This document shows, one piece after another, positions 9,271-18,565 of a DNA stretch of 64,000 nucleotides (position 1 is the stretch's first letter; every line of letters begins with the position of its first letter). This stretch comes from Cupriavidus sp. 2SB (GTDB lineage: Bacteria; Pseudomonadota; Gammaproteobacteria; Burkholderiales; Burkholderiaceae): NCBI RefSeq assembly GCF_005503625.1, contig NZ_SCMX01000032.1:1-64000 (forward strand). Direction: 5' to 3'. The notes under the pieces are model-generated. The model was not told where the DNA came from, searched no databases, and saw only the letters and a list, made by a program, of their open reading frames with translations. The translations under genes and the position numbers were made by a program.

Positions 9271-10170
9271 ATGCCACGTGATCGTCGCGCATCGCCGCGC
9301 GTCCAGCCCCCGGTGCCATGGATCGACCACGGCACACCGGGCAGCCTGCCGCTTCCTGCCGATGCCCCGCGCGATCCCCTTGCCGAAGATCGCGCCGACA
9401 CCTATTCGGCCAAACCCGCCTACCTCAAGTACGACCGCAGCGAGATGCCGGTCACGGCCATGGCCGCCGACTATGTGCCAGGCCACATCACCCGTCCGCA
9501 CCAGCATCCGCACGCGCAACTGATCCACGCGATGCACGGCGTGATGGTGGTGTCCACGGCAGAAGGTCAGTGGATCGTGCCGCCCACACGCGGCATGTGG
9601 ATGCCCGGCGGCACGGTGCACTGGATCCGCATGGTGGGCCGCGTGCAGATGCGTACGGCCTATATCCGCCCCGATGCCGCGCCTGACCTGCCGGCGCGCT
9701 GCACGGTGCTTGGTATCTCCCCGCTATTGCGTGAGCTGATTCTCGCGGCCATCGACGTCCCCCCGGAATACGAATCCGATTCGCGCGACGGCCGGCTGAT
9801 GCGGCTGCTGCTCGATGAGGTCAAGCTCGTGCCCACCCTGCCGCTGCATCTGCCCCGCCCCGGCGACGGCAGCCTGCGCGAAATCTGCGACGAGATTCTG
9901 GCCAACCCCGACACGGACCTGACACTGGCGGACTGGGGCACGCGGATCGGCGTGGACCCGAAAACCATCCAGCGGCGCTTTGCCCGCGAGACCGGCATGA
10001 CGTTCGGCCAGTGGCGGCAGCAAGCCCGTCTGCTGGCCGCGCTGCAGCGGCTGGCCGCAGGAGACAAGGTGGTGGATGTGGCGCTCGACATGGGCTACGA
10101 AAGCCCCAGCGCCTTTGCGACGATGTTCCGGCGGCAATTCGGCGTGCCGCCCAGCGCGTTCTTCAAGTAG
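9271..10170 (+). CDS. AraC-family transcriptional regulator with cupin N-terminus
   Basis: This is a 299-aa regulator. The N-terminal half is a cupin-like sensor (HPHAQLIHAMHGVMVV, WIVPPTRGMWMPGG), and the C-terminal 100 residues are an AraC double helix-turn-helix (TLADWGTRIGVDPKTIQRRF, VALDMGYESPSAFATMFRRQFG). It is divergent from the Fsr-like transporter and probably regulates it. The start at 9271 begins just before the conserved region; AGGAA lies 12 bases upstream. Confidence 0.9.
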   Translation: MPRDRRASPRVQPPVPWIDHGTPGSLPLPADAPRDPLAEDRADTYSAKPAYLKYDRSEMPVTAMAADYVPGHITRPHQHPHAQLIHAMHGVMVVSTAEGQWIVPPTRGMWMPGGTVHWIRMVGRVQMRTAYIRPDAAPDLPARCTVLGISPLLRELILAAIDVPPEYESDSRDGRLMRLLLDEVKLVPTLPLHLPRPGDGSLREICDEILANPDTDLTLADWGTRIGVDPKTIQRRFARETGMTFGQWRQQARLLAALQRLAAGDKVVDVALDMGYESPSAFATMFRRQFGVPPSAFFK

Positions 10171-10192
10171 ACAACTACCTGCCCGATCCCGA

Positions 10193-11440
10193 TTACTCCG
10201 ACAGGTAGCGCTCCACGAGCCGCGTCCAGTAGGCCGCGCCTACTGTCAGGTTCTCGTCGTTGAAGTCGTAGCCCGCGTTGTGCAGCAGCGGCTGGTTTGC
10301 GCCATTGCCCATCCGCACGAAGCAGCCGGGACGCTGCTGCAGGAAGTACGCAAAGTCTTCGCTACCCGCGATGCGATGGAAATTGCCGATGACGCGCTCA
10401 GGGCCCACCAGTTCTTCGGCCACCTGCTGCGCGAATGCGGTCTCGGCTTCGCTGTTGACCAGCACCGGATAACCGCGCACGTAGTCGATATCGGCCGTGG
10501 CGCCGTACCCCTCGGCATGCGCGGTCACCAATTGGCGAATCCGCGACTCCATCGACGCGCGCACCTCGGCGCTGAACGATCGCACGCTGATTTCCATGCG
10601 CGCGCTATCGGGGATGACGTTCGGGGCATGGCCCGCATGCAGCGTGCCGATGGTCACCACGGCGGTTTCATTCGGATCGACATTACGCGCGACGATGGAT
10701 TGCAGCGCCATCACCAGGCTGCCTGCCACCAGGATCGGATCGATCGATTGATGCGGACGCGCCGCGTGGCCGCCCTTCCCGCGAATCGTGACATTGACCG
10801 TGTCGCACGCCGCCATGAATGGCCCCGCGCGGAACATGAAGGTACCGGCTTCGACACCTGGATGGTTATGCAGCCCGAAGATGGCGTCACACGGAAAACG
10901 CTCGAACAGGCCATCGGCCAGCATGCGCTCCGCGCCGCCACCCGCGCCAATTTCCTCGGCGGGCTGGAAGATCAGGTGGACCGTGCCGTTGAAGTGGCGA
11001 GTACGCGCCAACTGTCGCGCCGCGCCAAGCAGGATGGTCGTGTGGCCATCATGGCCGCACGCGTGCATCTTGCCTTCGTGCACGCTGGCGTACGGCAGCC
11101 CGGAGCGCTCGTGGATGGGCAGCGCATCCATATCGGCGCGAATGCCGACGCTGCGCCTGCCGCTGCCCGAGCGCAGCGTGGCGACCACACCGGTGCCCCC
11201 CACGCCGCGCGTCACGTCGTAGCCCCACCCTTCGAGCTTGCTGGCCACAAGCTCTGCAGTGCGGACTTCGTTGAACGCGAGTTCGGGATGCTGGTGAATG
11301 CTGCGACGGATGTCCTGCAACTCATCGCGCGAATCGAGCGTGTCGTGCAGGGAGCAGAACGAACGCGTGGGTGCGTCCTTGGCGATGCGGATCGAGACGG
11401 TCTTTAATATCGACTCGATTTCGGGGGCGTGTTCAGACAT
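10193..11440 (-). CDS. M20-family amidohydrolase (hippurate hydrolase-like)
   Basis: This is a dinuclear metallo-amidohydrolase of peptidase family M20D (415 aa), which cleaves N-acyl amino acids. The metal-binding motif HACGHDGH, the GIRADMDALP strand and FQPAEEIGAGG, which holds the catalytic Glu pair, are visible. A dimerisation lid domain lies between about 210 and 325. Conserved sequence starts near residue 38, so the first 35 residues may be a lineage-specific extension or the true start may be downstream. Confidence 0.9.
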   Translation of the reverse strand: MSEHAPEIESILKTVSIRIAKDAPTRSFCSLHDTLDSRDELQDIRRSIHQHPELAFNEVRTAELVASKLEGWGYDVTRGVGGTGVVATLRSGSGRRSVGIRADMDALPIHERSGLPYASVHEGKMHACGHDGHTTILLGAARQLARTRHFNGTVHLIFQPAEEIGAGGGAERMLADGLFERFPCDAIFGLHNHPGVEAGTFMFRAGPFMAACDTVNVTIRGKGGHAARPHQSIDPILVAGSLVMALQSIVARNVDPNETAVVTIGTLHAGHAPNVIPDSARMEISVRSFSAEVRASMESRIRQLVTAHAEGYGATADIDYVRGYPVLVNSEAETAFAQQVAEELVGPERVIGNFHRIAGSEDFAYFLQQRPGCFVRMGNGANQPLLHNAGYDFNDENLTVGAAYWTRLVERYLSE

Positions 11441-11691
11441 GGCTTGCTCTTTTTGGCTGACATGTAGAAACAGTATTTCACGCGACCCCGAAGGGTAAAA
11501 CCCCGATTGCCGATTTCGTGCGAAAGCGCCCCAAATGGCCCCAAAACTGTTGCCCTTAACGGACGCTTTGTTTGCAAACGCGACGCTTTGAAAGACGATG
11601 TTTCAGCGGGGAACCCTCAGCACGCCGATTTTCCCCGTTATTTTTCATATGACGATATCTCGCGCAGTCCGCGCAATGGATCACTCGTCAA

Positions 11692-12540
11692 TCAGCGCTG
11701 CGCGTAAGCCACCACTGCCTGCCGCTGCTCGCCGAGTCCTTCGATGCCGAGCGTCATCACATCGCCGGCCTTCAGATAACGCGGCGGCTTGAAGCCCATG
11801 CCCACCCCAGGCGGCGTGCCGGTGGCGATCAGGTCGCCGGGCTCCAGCGTCATGAAACGGCTCACATAGCTGACCACCGTCGCCACGTCGAAGACCATGG
11901 TCGCGGTGCTGCCTTTCTGCATGCGCTCGCCGTTGACGTCCAGCCACATGCCCAGCTTCTGCGGATCGGGCACTTCATCGCGCGTGACCAGCCACGGGCC
12001 AGTCGGGCAGAACGTGTCGCAGCCCTTGCCCTTGTCCCAGGTGCCGCCGCGCTCCAACTGGAACTCGCGTTCCGAGACATCGTTGACCACGCAGTAGCCG
12101 GCCACATGCTCCAGCGCCTGCGCCTTCGAGACATTGCGCGCCGTGGTGCCGATGACCACGCCAAGCTCCACTTCCCAATCCGTCTTCACCGATTCAAACG
12201 GCAGCATCACCGCATCGTCCGGCGCGTTCAGCGAGGTCGTGGCCTTCAGGAACACGATGGGCTCGGCAGGCAACGGCATGCCGGCCTCGGCGGCGTGGTC
12301 GGCATAGTTCAGGCCGATGGCGATGATCTTGCCGACGCCGGTCCAGGGCACGCCGTGGCGCTGGCCTTCCAGCACGGGCAGCGTGGCCGGATCGAGCGCC
12401 GCCAGCCTGGCCAGCGCGGCCGGCGCCAGCTGATCCGGACCGATACCCTCCACCATGCCCGACAGGTCGCGCACGCGGCCGTCTCGGTCGATCAGGCCAG
12501 GGCGCTCGGCACCGGGATTTCCTACGCGGACCAGTTTCAT
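11692..12540 (-). CDS. Fumarylacetoacetate hydrolase family protein
   Basis: This is an FAA-hydrolase fold enzyme of 282 aa. Members hydrolyse or decarboxylate 2-oxo acids, for example in aromatic degradation or ureidoglycolate metabolism. The core motifs IAIGLNYADHAAEAG, VELGVVIG and GDLIATGTPPGVGMGF are present, including the E-E-D metal ligands. Specificity within the family cannot be settled. The gap of 250 bp toward the M20 gene shows no gene. Confidence 0.9.
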   Translation of the reverse strand: MKLVRVGNPGAERPGLIDRDGRVRDLSGMVEGIGPDQLAPAALARLAALDPATLPVLEGQRHGVPWTGVGKIIAIGLNYADHAAEAGMPLPAEPIVFLKATTSLNAPDDAVMLPFESVKTDWEVELGVVIGTTARNVSKAQALEHVAGYCVVNDVSEREFQLERGGTWDKGKGCDTFCPTGPWLVTRDEVPDPQKLGMWLDVNGERMQKGSTATMVFDVATVVSYVSRFMTLEPGDLIATGTPPGVGMGFKPPRYLKAGDVMTLGIEGLGEQRQAVVAYAQR

Positions 12541-12588
12541 CGTTCTGCTCTCTCGTTTATTGCGGGGGAAATAGGGAGATCAACCGAA

Positions 12589-13251
12589 TCAGCGTGCGCC
12601 GAGCAGTTCCTCGATCTTGGCCACGAACTGCTTGTCGTCGGGCTTGACCATGCTGTTGAAGCTGCCCACCACGTTGCCCTTGCGATCGATCAGGTACTTG
12701 TAGAAATTCCACTTCGGCGCCGTGCCAGACTCCTTGGCCAGCAGCGCGTACATCGGATTGGCTTCGTTGCCGCGTACGTGGGACTTGCCCAGCATCGGGA
12801 ACTTGACGCCGTAGGTGTTGTAGCAGAAGTCCGAGATTTCCTTCGAGGAGCCCGGCTCCTGCGAGAAATCGTTCGACGGAAAGCCCAGCACCACCAGGCC
12901 ACGGTCGCGGTACTTGGCGTACAACTGCTCCAGGCCCTCGTACTGCGGCGTGAATCCGCAGTAGCTCGCCGTGTTCACCACCAATACGACCTTGCCGGCG
13001 TACTGGCAAAGGTTCTGCGGCGATTCGTCCTGCAGGCGCGGAAACCGGAAATCCAGCGTAGCCGGACAGCTGCCGCCCTGCGTGGCCGAGACGGTGATCT
13101 TTTCCACGCCCTTGCCGGCGGCGCGAGCCGGGCTGGGCAGCAGGCTGGCGATGGCGGCCGCCCCCAACGCGCCCATCAGCGCCAGGCGCTGGAGCCGCTT
13201 GATGTTTACGGCTTGGGCCGAGGTTCGCGGACGGGACAGGTGGCGAGGCAT
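12589..13251 (-). CDS. Exported glutathione peroxidase-like protein
   Basis: This is a 220-aa thiol peroxidase of the GPx family. It has a basic N-terminus and a hydrophobic stretch ending in PARA, consistent with export. The catalytic centre uses cysteine rather than selenocysteine (NTASYCGFTPQYEGL). The other tetrad residues are visible: Gln in FPSNDFSQEPG, and Trp and Asn in PKWNFYKYL. I chose the ATG at 13251 because it gives a complete signal peptide. Confidence 0.9.
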   Translation of the reverse strand: MPRHLSRPRTSAQAVNIKRLQRLALMGALGAAAIASLLPSPARAAGKGVEKITVSATQGGSCPATLDFRFPRLQDESPQNLCQYAGKVVLVVNTASYCGFTPQYEGLEQLYAKYRDRGLVVLGFPSNDFSQEPGSSKEISDFCYNTYGVKFPMLGKSHVRGNEANPMYALLAKESGTAPKWNFYKYLIDRKGNVVGSFNSMVKPDDKQFVAKIEELLGAR

Positions 13252-13354
13252 CGTTTTCAGGCTCCATCGAAGGGGAATGGAGGCAAGTCTACGCGCTCGG
13301 CAAAAAGGCGTCATGGCGCGGAGCGGCAAAGACGCCACATGGACCGTCGTCGGC

Positions 13355-14137
13355 TCAGGTTGGCATCGGCGGCACCTGATAGTGGCCGGGTTGGAGCAGG
13401 TCCAGCCCGCACTGCAACTGGTCTACCCAGTCAATGAAGCGATTGACCATCTCGCGGCCTCGGAACGATGGGCCGTGCTGGGGCACGATCCATTCGATAT
13501 CCATGGTCCGCGCCATCGCGGCCCACAGCCGGCAGGCGCGGTTGCCGCTCATGTAGCGGCGGTGGAACCCCAGCATCTTCGGGGCATGAGCGTCGAAATC
13601 GGTCACCACCATGGCGGCTTCTTCCCCGGATGTCATGGAAGCCCCGAGGTCGCCCGAGAACAGGATCTTGCTGCGCGGATCGTAGAACTGGAAATTGCCT
13701 TCGGAATGCAGGAAGTGCGCGGGTACGCAGACCAGATGGCTGTCGCCGATCGGCAGCACCATGCCGGCGTCCGGAATCGCCTGGATACGGCCCGCCGTCT
13801 TGCCCTGCTGGCAGAAATGCGGAAGAAAGCGCGCCCAGATCTGCGAGATCAGCACGCGGCTGTCGGACGCCGTCAGCCAGCGCCCCACCGACGCCACGAT
13901 GTCCGGGTCCGCATGCGATGCCAGCACGTAGTCGAGCCGCTTGGGCGGGAAGTACCGGGCGATGGTCAGGAAGAGCTCGTTATAGGTCATCTGCCCGCCC
14001 GGGTCGATCAACGCGGCATGACCGTTATTGACCACCAGGAACTGATTGCTCTGGACGGCCTCGCCCTCACCCTCGTCCACCAGATCCGTGAATGCCAGGC
14101 ACACGTGGCCGTCCGCTTCGTACAACACATTGCTCAT
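13355..14137 (-). CDS. MBL-fold protein of the oxygen-binding diiron (ODP) type
   Basis: This 260-aa protein resembles the metallo-beta-lactamase-like diiron domain of flavodiiron proteins without the flavodoxin part. NNGHAALIDPGG opens the fold, the ligand loop reads ASHADPDIV in place of HxHxDH, and later His and Asp ligands lie in PAHFLHSEGNFQFYDP and FSGDLG. GIVPQHG-type closing sequence appears as WIVPQHGPSF. The role may be O2 or NO handling or sensing. GGGAGTGGG precedes the ATG at 14137. Confidence 0.8.
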   Translation of the reverse strand: MSNVLYEADGHVCLAFTDLVDEGEGEAVQSNQFLVVNNGHAALIDPGGQMTYNELFLTIARYFPPKRLDYVLASHADPDIVASVGRWLTASDSRVLISQIWARFLPHFCQQGKTAGRIQAIPDAGMVLPIGDSHLVCVPAHFLHSEGNFQFYDPRSKILFSGDLGASMTSGEEAAMVVTDFDAHAPKMLGFHRRYMSGNRACRLWAAMARTMDIEWIVPQHGPSFRGREMVNRFIDWVDQLQCGLDLLQPGHYQVPPMPT

Positions 14138-14245
14138 GATCCCACTCCCGCCGTTATCGGTTTGCCGTGATAGGCCAATGGGCGAAAGTAATGAGGCGTG
14201 AGCGTTTCCCTCTTGACGGCGATCAAACGAGGCGCGAAGCGGCAA

Positions 14246-15841
14246 TTACTCCATCTGAATCTTTGCGGCGTGTTCGGTCACGCTGCTGCGCAGTTCCAGA
14301 TCCGGCATGCGCCGTACAATCAGCAGCGCGATGATGGCCGCCACCGCGCCCGCCGCAAAAATCAGGTGGAAACCGGACTCCACGCCGCCCGCGAGCACCT
14401 GCCGCACGGCGGGCGACAACTGCGCCATCGCCTCGCTGCCATGGCGCAGCGCGCCCAAATCCAGCGCCTGCGTGACGCCCGCCGTGGCAAGGGCGCCACG
14501 GAACTCCATGGCCAGCAGCGTGCCGGCCAGCGCGCCGCCCACGGCGCTGCCCAAGGAGCGCAGCACCAGCAGGGCGCCTGTGCCAGCGCCCATGTCGCGG
14601 CGCTCCAGCGCGTTCTGCACGCTGATCAGCGTACCGACCATCGCCATGCCCAGGCCGATCCCTGCCACCGTCATCGCCACCAGCACCAGCGCCGTGGGCA
14701 CGGCTGCCGTCACCGTCGCCAGCGAGACCAGCCCCACGGCCGCCGCCACGTAGCCCCCGGTCAGGATGCCGCGCATGCGCCCCAGCCGGGGCGCCAGCCA
14801 CGCCACCACGAAGTTGCCGGCCACGGTGGACAGCAGGAACGGCACCACCAGCAGGCCCGACATCGACGCGTCGGCATCGCGCACCAACTGGAAATGCAGT
14901 GGCAGGGCGAAGATGCACAGGAAGATATTGAGCGCGGCCAGTGCCGAGGCGCCCACGCCCATCACATAGGCCCGGTTGCGGAACAGCCGGGGCGGCAGCA
15001 TGGCATCGGGCGCGCGGCGCTCCTGCCAGGCCAGCAATGCCACGGCAGCCAGCGTGAGCAGCAGCAGGCCAGCCATCTCCATTGAGATCCAGTCGAAGGC
15101 CTCGCCTGCCCAGCTCATTGCCAGCAGGAAGGCGACGATGGCCACGGCCAGCAGGAAGGCGCCGAGCCAGTCCACTCGCGGCTTGCCGCCGCGTGGGCGC
15201 AGTTGCGACAACCCGCGATAGCACAGGCCCATGGCCAGCAGCCCCAGCGGCACGTTGATCCAGAACAGCCAGCGCCAGGACATGTGGTCCGACACCCAGC
15301 CGCCCACCAGCGGCCCGGCAATCGACGACACCGCCCAGACCGTGGCCAGGTAGCCCTGGTAGCGGCCGCGCTGGCGCGGTGCCACCACATCGGCAATAGC
15401 GGCCTGCGCCAGTGACATCAGGCCACCGCCACCCACGCCCTGCAACGCCCGAAACAAGATCAGCTGCGTCAGCGACTGCGCCATGGCACAGGCCACGGAC
15501 GCCGCGATGAACAGCGTGATGGCGACCATCAACAGGCGCCGCCGCCCAAAGCTGTCGGAGAGCTTGCCGTACAGCGGCGTGGTCACCGTGGAGACGATCA
15601 GGTAGGCCGTGACGATCCAGGACAGGTGGCCGAAGCCGTTCAGGTCAGTGGCGATGGCCGGCACGGCCGGGATCACCACGGTCTGGTCCAGCGCGGCCAG
15701 CAGGATGCAAAGCACGATGCCGCCGATCACGCGCATGATCGCGGCGTGGTCGTGGATGGCTGGTGGGGCGTCAGGGGCGGCTTGGGAGGCTGGGGCGGCT
15801 TGGGAGGCTGGGGCGGTTTGCGTGGAGGCGGACGGCGACAT
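14246..15841 (-). CDS. DHA2-type MFS multidrug efflux transporter (EmrB/QacA family)
   Basis: This is a 14-helix drug:H+ antiporter of 531 aa. The motifs LDQTVVIPAVPAIATDL, LYGKLSDSFGRRR and GVGGGGLMSLAQA are typical of the DHA2 branch. The N-terminus before the first helix is low complexity: an exact 18-bp DNA repeat (15781-15798 and 15799-15816) encodes APASQA twice. I chose the ATG at 15841; one 57 bp upstream is possible. No periplasmic adaptor or regulator is adjacent. Confidence 0.9.
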   Translation of the reverse strand: MSPSASTQTAPASQAAPASQAAPDAPPAIHDHAAIMRVIGGIVLCILLAALDQTVVIPAVPAIATDLNGFGHLSWIVTAYLIVSTVTTPLYGKLSDSFGRRRLLMVAITLFIAASVACAMAQSLTQLILFRALQGVGGGGLMSLAQAAIADVVAPRQRGRYQGYLATVWAVSSIAGPLVGGWVSDHMSWRWLFWINVPLGLLAMGLCYRGLSQLRPRGGKPRVDWLGAFLLAVAIVAFLLAMSWAGEAFDWISMEMAGLLLLTLAAVALLAWQERRAPDAMLPPRLFRNRAYVMGVGASALAALNIFLCIFALPLHFQLVRDADASMSGLLVVPFLLSTVAGNFVVAWLAPRLGRMRGILTGGYVAAAVGLVSLATVTAAVPTALVLVAMTVAGIGLGMAMVGTLISVQNALERRDMGAGTGALLVLRSLGSAVGGALAGTLLAMEFRGALATAGVTQALDLGALRHGSEAMAQLSPAVRQVLAGGVESGFHLIFAAGAVAAIIALLIVRRMPDLELRSSVTEHAAKIQME

Positions 15842-16037
15842 GCAGATGGGCGGCGGCAGGGCAGCGGGAGCTAAGGCAAAGGACAAGCCGCACGTCAAAC
15901 CCTGCGGCCTTATTCAGTAACCGCATAATTATATGCATGCTTAGCATTTGGCGCAGCCTCGCTGACCAGACATGCGCCAGCACCGTTCCACACGCGCCTG
16001 CCCCAGGCGCGTGCTTCGTCACAAGGTGGGAGGTGGC

Positions 16038-16478
16038 CTAGCGGGTGCCCCCGGTAATGTACTGTTCGAGTTGCTCGATCACAAAGCGCTGCTCGCTGAT
16101 GATGTTGTTCACCAGGTCGCCAATGGACAACATGCCGAGCAGTTCCTCGCCCTCCATGACCGGCAGGTGACGCATCCGGTGCCGCGTCATCAACGCCATG
16201 CAGTCGTCGGTGGTCTGATCCCCCCGCACGTAGATCACTGCCGAGGTCATGATTTCGCGCACCAGCGTTTCACGCGATGTCCGTTGCATCAGGATCACCT
16301 TGCGCGCGTAATCCCGCTCGCTCAGGATGCCGACGATTTTTTGATGTTCCATCACCAGCAGTGCGCCGATTCCCTTGTCGGCCATGAGCTGTAGCGCGGA
16401 ATAGACCGTGGCCGTGGGTGGGATGCTGTAGATGGCCCGAGATGCCTTGTGTTCCAGAACCTGCCGTGCGGTTTTCAT
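16038..16478 (-). CDS. Tandem CBS-domain protein
   Basis: This is a 146-aa protein made of two CBS motifs, which usually bind adenine nucleotides and sense energy state. The first repeat includes ALQLMADKGIGALLVME and GILSERDYARKV; the second has DCMALMTRHRMRHLPVMEG and GMLSIGDLV. AAGGAG lies in front of the ATG at 16478. This stand-alone type is common in Burkholderiales. No effector domain is fused and the partner is unknown. Confidence 0.92.
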   Translation of the reverse strand: MKTARQVLEHKASRAIYSIPPTATVYSALQLMADKGIGALLVMEHQKIVGILSERDYARKVILMQRTSRETLVREIMTSAVIYVRGDQTTDDCMALMTRHRMRHLPVMEGEELLGMLSIGDLVNNIISEQRFVIEQLEQYITGGTR

Positions 16479-16657
16479 TGTCACCGACTCCTTGTTGCCG
16501 TCTTGGAAACAGTCTTTGCCGTGGCCCAATGGTCTCGCTGCGCCGCGCAACGCTGCTGCGCCCCCGGGTGTCAGGCCACGTTTGTTCAGATTAGCAAAGG
16601 AACGGCGATGCTTACAGGGTGACTTTCACGAATCTTTGTAAGCATTCCCGACGCGGG

Positions 16658-17374
16658 CTAGGCCGGCTGACTGATCAAGTGCGGACGCCGCATCCAAAGC
16701 CGGCCCAGGCGAGCGAGGTCGGGCGGCAGGTCGGCATCGGCAGACCCATGCATCAACAGTGTCTGACGCAGCCGGGGGCAGCGGCTGGCAACGAAGGCGA
16801 TATCGTCGACATAGCCCAGCTCCAGCAGCGTGTCCGCCTTGTCGAACACCACGGTATTGATGGCGCGCAGGTCGAGCGTCGCGGCGTCGACGTGGTCGAG
16901 CAGGCGTCCTGGCGTTCCCACAACGATATGCGCGCCGTGGATCAGGCTGTCGATCTGCATCCGCATCGGCGCGCCATGGCAGAGCATCGCCACCTTGATA
17001 TGCCCCAGGGACTGGGCAAGACCGCGCATGCATCGCGCCACGCGATCTGCGGCATCTGGCGTAGGACAGAGCCATAGTGCCTGGACATCGAAACGCCGGG
17101 CATCGAGCCGGTGGAGCACGGCAAGGGCCAGTGCGAGTTCGCTATCGGCGTCGCTGTCATTCGTCTGGCGATCCCGCCGGACCTGCACGATCACGTCGCG
17201 CCCGGACAGCGCCGCAGGCAGCATCGAAGCCTGCAGCGGCGTCATGGCGTCGTGGCCCAGACGGGCAAGCGCGTCGAGCCAGTCCGGCGCCAGGGGCAGC
17301 GTGGCGTAGGGCGCGCCCGCCTGTGCCGGGGAAATACTGCGGCGCGAGGCCTGGTGAATCGACGCTACCGGCAT
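16658..17374 (-). CDS. Degenerate, truncated DEAD-box helicase-like protein
   Basis: This 238-aa protein aligns by eye with the N-terminal RecA domain of DbpA/RhlE-type DEAD-box helicases. It has a Q-motif-like start (YATLPLAPDWLDALARLG, MTPLQASMLPAALSGRDVIVQ) and a clear VGTPGRLLDHV. Walker A, which should follow as AxTGSGKT, is absent (VRRDRQTNDSD). DEAD is replaced by DKAD, and the whole C-terminal helicase domain is missing. It cannot be a functional ATPase by known rules. The frame is open and codon use looks normal, so it may be a pseudo-helicase that binds RNA or protein, or a young pseudogene. Confidence 0.7.
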   Translation of the reverse strand: MPVASIHQASRRSISPAQAGAPYATLPLAPDWLDALARLGHDAMTPLQASMLPAALSGRDVIVQVRRDRQTNDSDADSELALALAVLHRLDARRFDVQALWLCPTPDAADRVARCMRGLAQSLGHIKVAMLCHGAPMRMQIDSLIHGAHIVVGTPGRLLDHVDAATLDLRAINTVVFDKADTLLELGYVDDIAFVASRCPRLRQTLLMHGSADADLPPDLARLGRLWMRRPHLISQPA

Positions 17375-17389
17375 CGCGGTGCACCTCGC

Positions 17390-18442
17390 CTACGTGGCAG
17401 CGCGGCCAGTGGCCTTCGCAGCAGGTTTCTTTTTCGCAGGCACCTTGGCTGGCGTCCTGGCCGCAGTCTTGGTGGATGGCTTGGCCGACTTCGCAGGCGC
17501 CTTCGCCGCAGCACTCACTGGCGCGGCCTTCGACACGGCGGCCTTCACCGGCATCTTCACCGCCACCTTCACCGCCACCTTCACCGCCACCTTCACCGGC
17601 ACAGTCTCCGTCGGCGTCCAGCCGAGCCGCTCCAGCAACCCGCCTGCCGCCGCGGGCGCGTGGACCTTGGCGCCGTTGATGAAGAACAGGTACACGGGCT
17701 GCGCCTTGCGCGCCTTGGCCGCCGATGTCTCTACGCGCGGCAGGTCATCCGGTGCCTTGCCGCTCGCCCACGCCGCGGCGCGCGCCGCCCATCGATCGAG
17801 ATCCTTGGCCGCGTAGCCGGTGGCGATGTCTTCCTGCGCGTTCATCAGCCGCGCGTAGACGAAATCGGCGGTCTGGTCGGCAAAGGACGGGAATTTTGGT
17901 GAATCGGTGAAAACGGTGCCGGCCTTGTACTTGCGCGCGAGCTTTAGGTAGTCATCGCACATGAAGCTGTCGTGGCGCACCTCCAGCACGTGGCGGAGCG
18001 TCACGCCCTCGACCGAATCCGGCAACAGTGTCAGGAAAGCCTCGAAATCGTCAGCAACAAACTGCTTGGTCGGCGCGAACTGCCACACCACCGGACCCAG
18101 TTTGTCTCCGAGTTCAGCAATGCCGCTGTCAATGAAACGATGGATCGAGTCAGCCCCTTCGGCCAGAATACGGCGATTGGTAGCAAAGCGCGACGCCTTG
18201 ACCGAGAACACGAAGCCGTCCGGCGTGGCATCGCGCCAGTTGGCGAACGACGACCGCTTCTGCGTGCCGTGATACGTGCTGTTGATCTCGATGGCGGTCA
18301 GGTGACGGCTCGCATATTCGAGCTCGCGCGCCTGCGCCAGTCCCGCCGGATAGAAGCTGTCGCGCCACGGCGCAAAATTCCAGCCACCGATACCAATGTG
18401 AATCTGTGTCGCCGCCTTTGCTCCGCCCTTGCTAACCGCCAT
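17390..18442 (-). CDS. DUF72-family protein with Lys/Ala/Pro-rich tail
   Basis: This is a 350-aa protein. Residues 12-255 match DUF72, a TIM-barrel-like family of unknown biochemical role (IGIGGWNFAPWRDSFYP, EINSTYHGTQKRSSFANW, VWQFAPTKQF, LEVRHDSF). The last 80 residues are an Ala/Lys/Pro-rich tail with VAVK repeats and PAKKKPAAKA-like blocks resembling histone H1-like or nucleic-acid-binding tails. The tail is partly made by three exact 12-bp DNA repeats. The ATG at 18442 is best supported. Confidence 0.88.
   Translation of the reverse strand: MAVSKGGAKAATQIHIGIGGWNFAPWRDSFYPAGLAQARELEYASRHLTAIEINSTYHGTQKRSSFANWRDATPDGFVFSVKASRFATNRRILAEGADSIHRFIDSGIAELGDKLGPVVWQFAPTKQFVADDFEAFLTLLPDSVEGVTLRHVLEVRHDSFMCDDYLKLARKYKAGTVFTDSPKFPSFADQTADFVYARLMNAQEDIATGYAAKDLDRWAARAAAWASGKAPDDLPRVETSAAKARKAQPVYLFFINGAKVHAPAAAGGLLERLGWTPTETVPVKVAVKVAVKVAVKMPVKAAVSKAAPVSAAAKAPAKSAKPSTKTAARTPAKVPAKKKPAAKATGRAAT
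17561..17596. repeat. Three tandem 12-bp repeats within the DUF72 gene tail
   Basis: The unit CGCCACCTTCAC occurs three times head to tail and encodes VKVA-type units on the minus strand. Imperfect relatives flank it on both sides. Such an in-frame array can change length by slippage. Confidence 0.9.
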
Positions 18443-18565
18443 GGCCGATTCTCCACGAGAGGCAATCCGGGGAAGTCTAGCTGCAATTGCGTGATGCGGC
18501 TGCCCGCATTCGGACATGTGACTGGCAGATGATTTGCGCAAGACGCAAGTCCAAGCCAGCGGCGC

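Noticed and set aside
12106-13437. 443-codon open frame on the plus strand
   Set aside because: It lies opposite the FAA hydrolase and glutathione peroxidase genes, is rich in Arg, His and Gln, and has no family motif. It is a GC-rich antisense frame.
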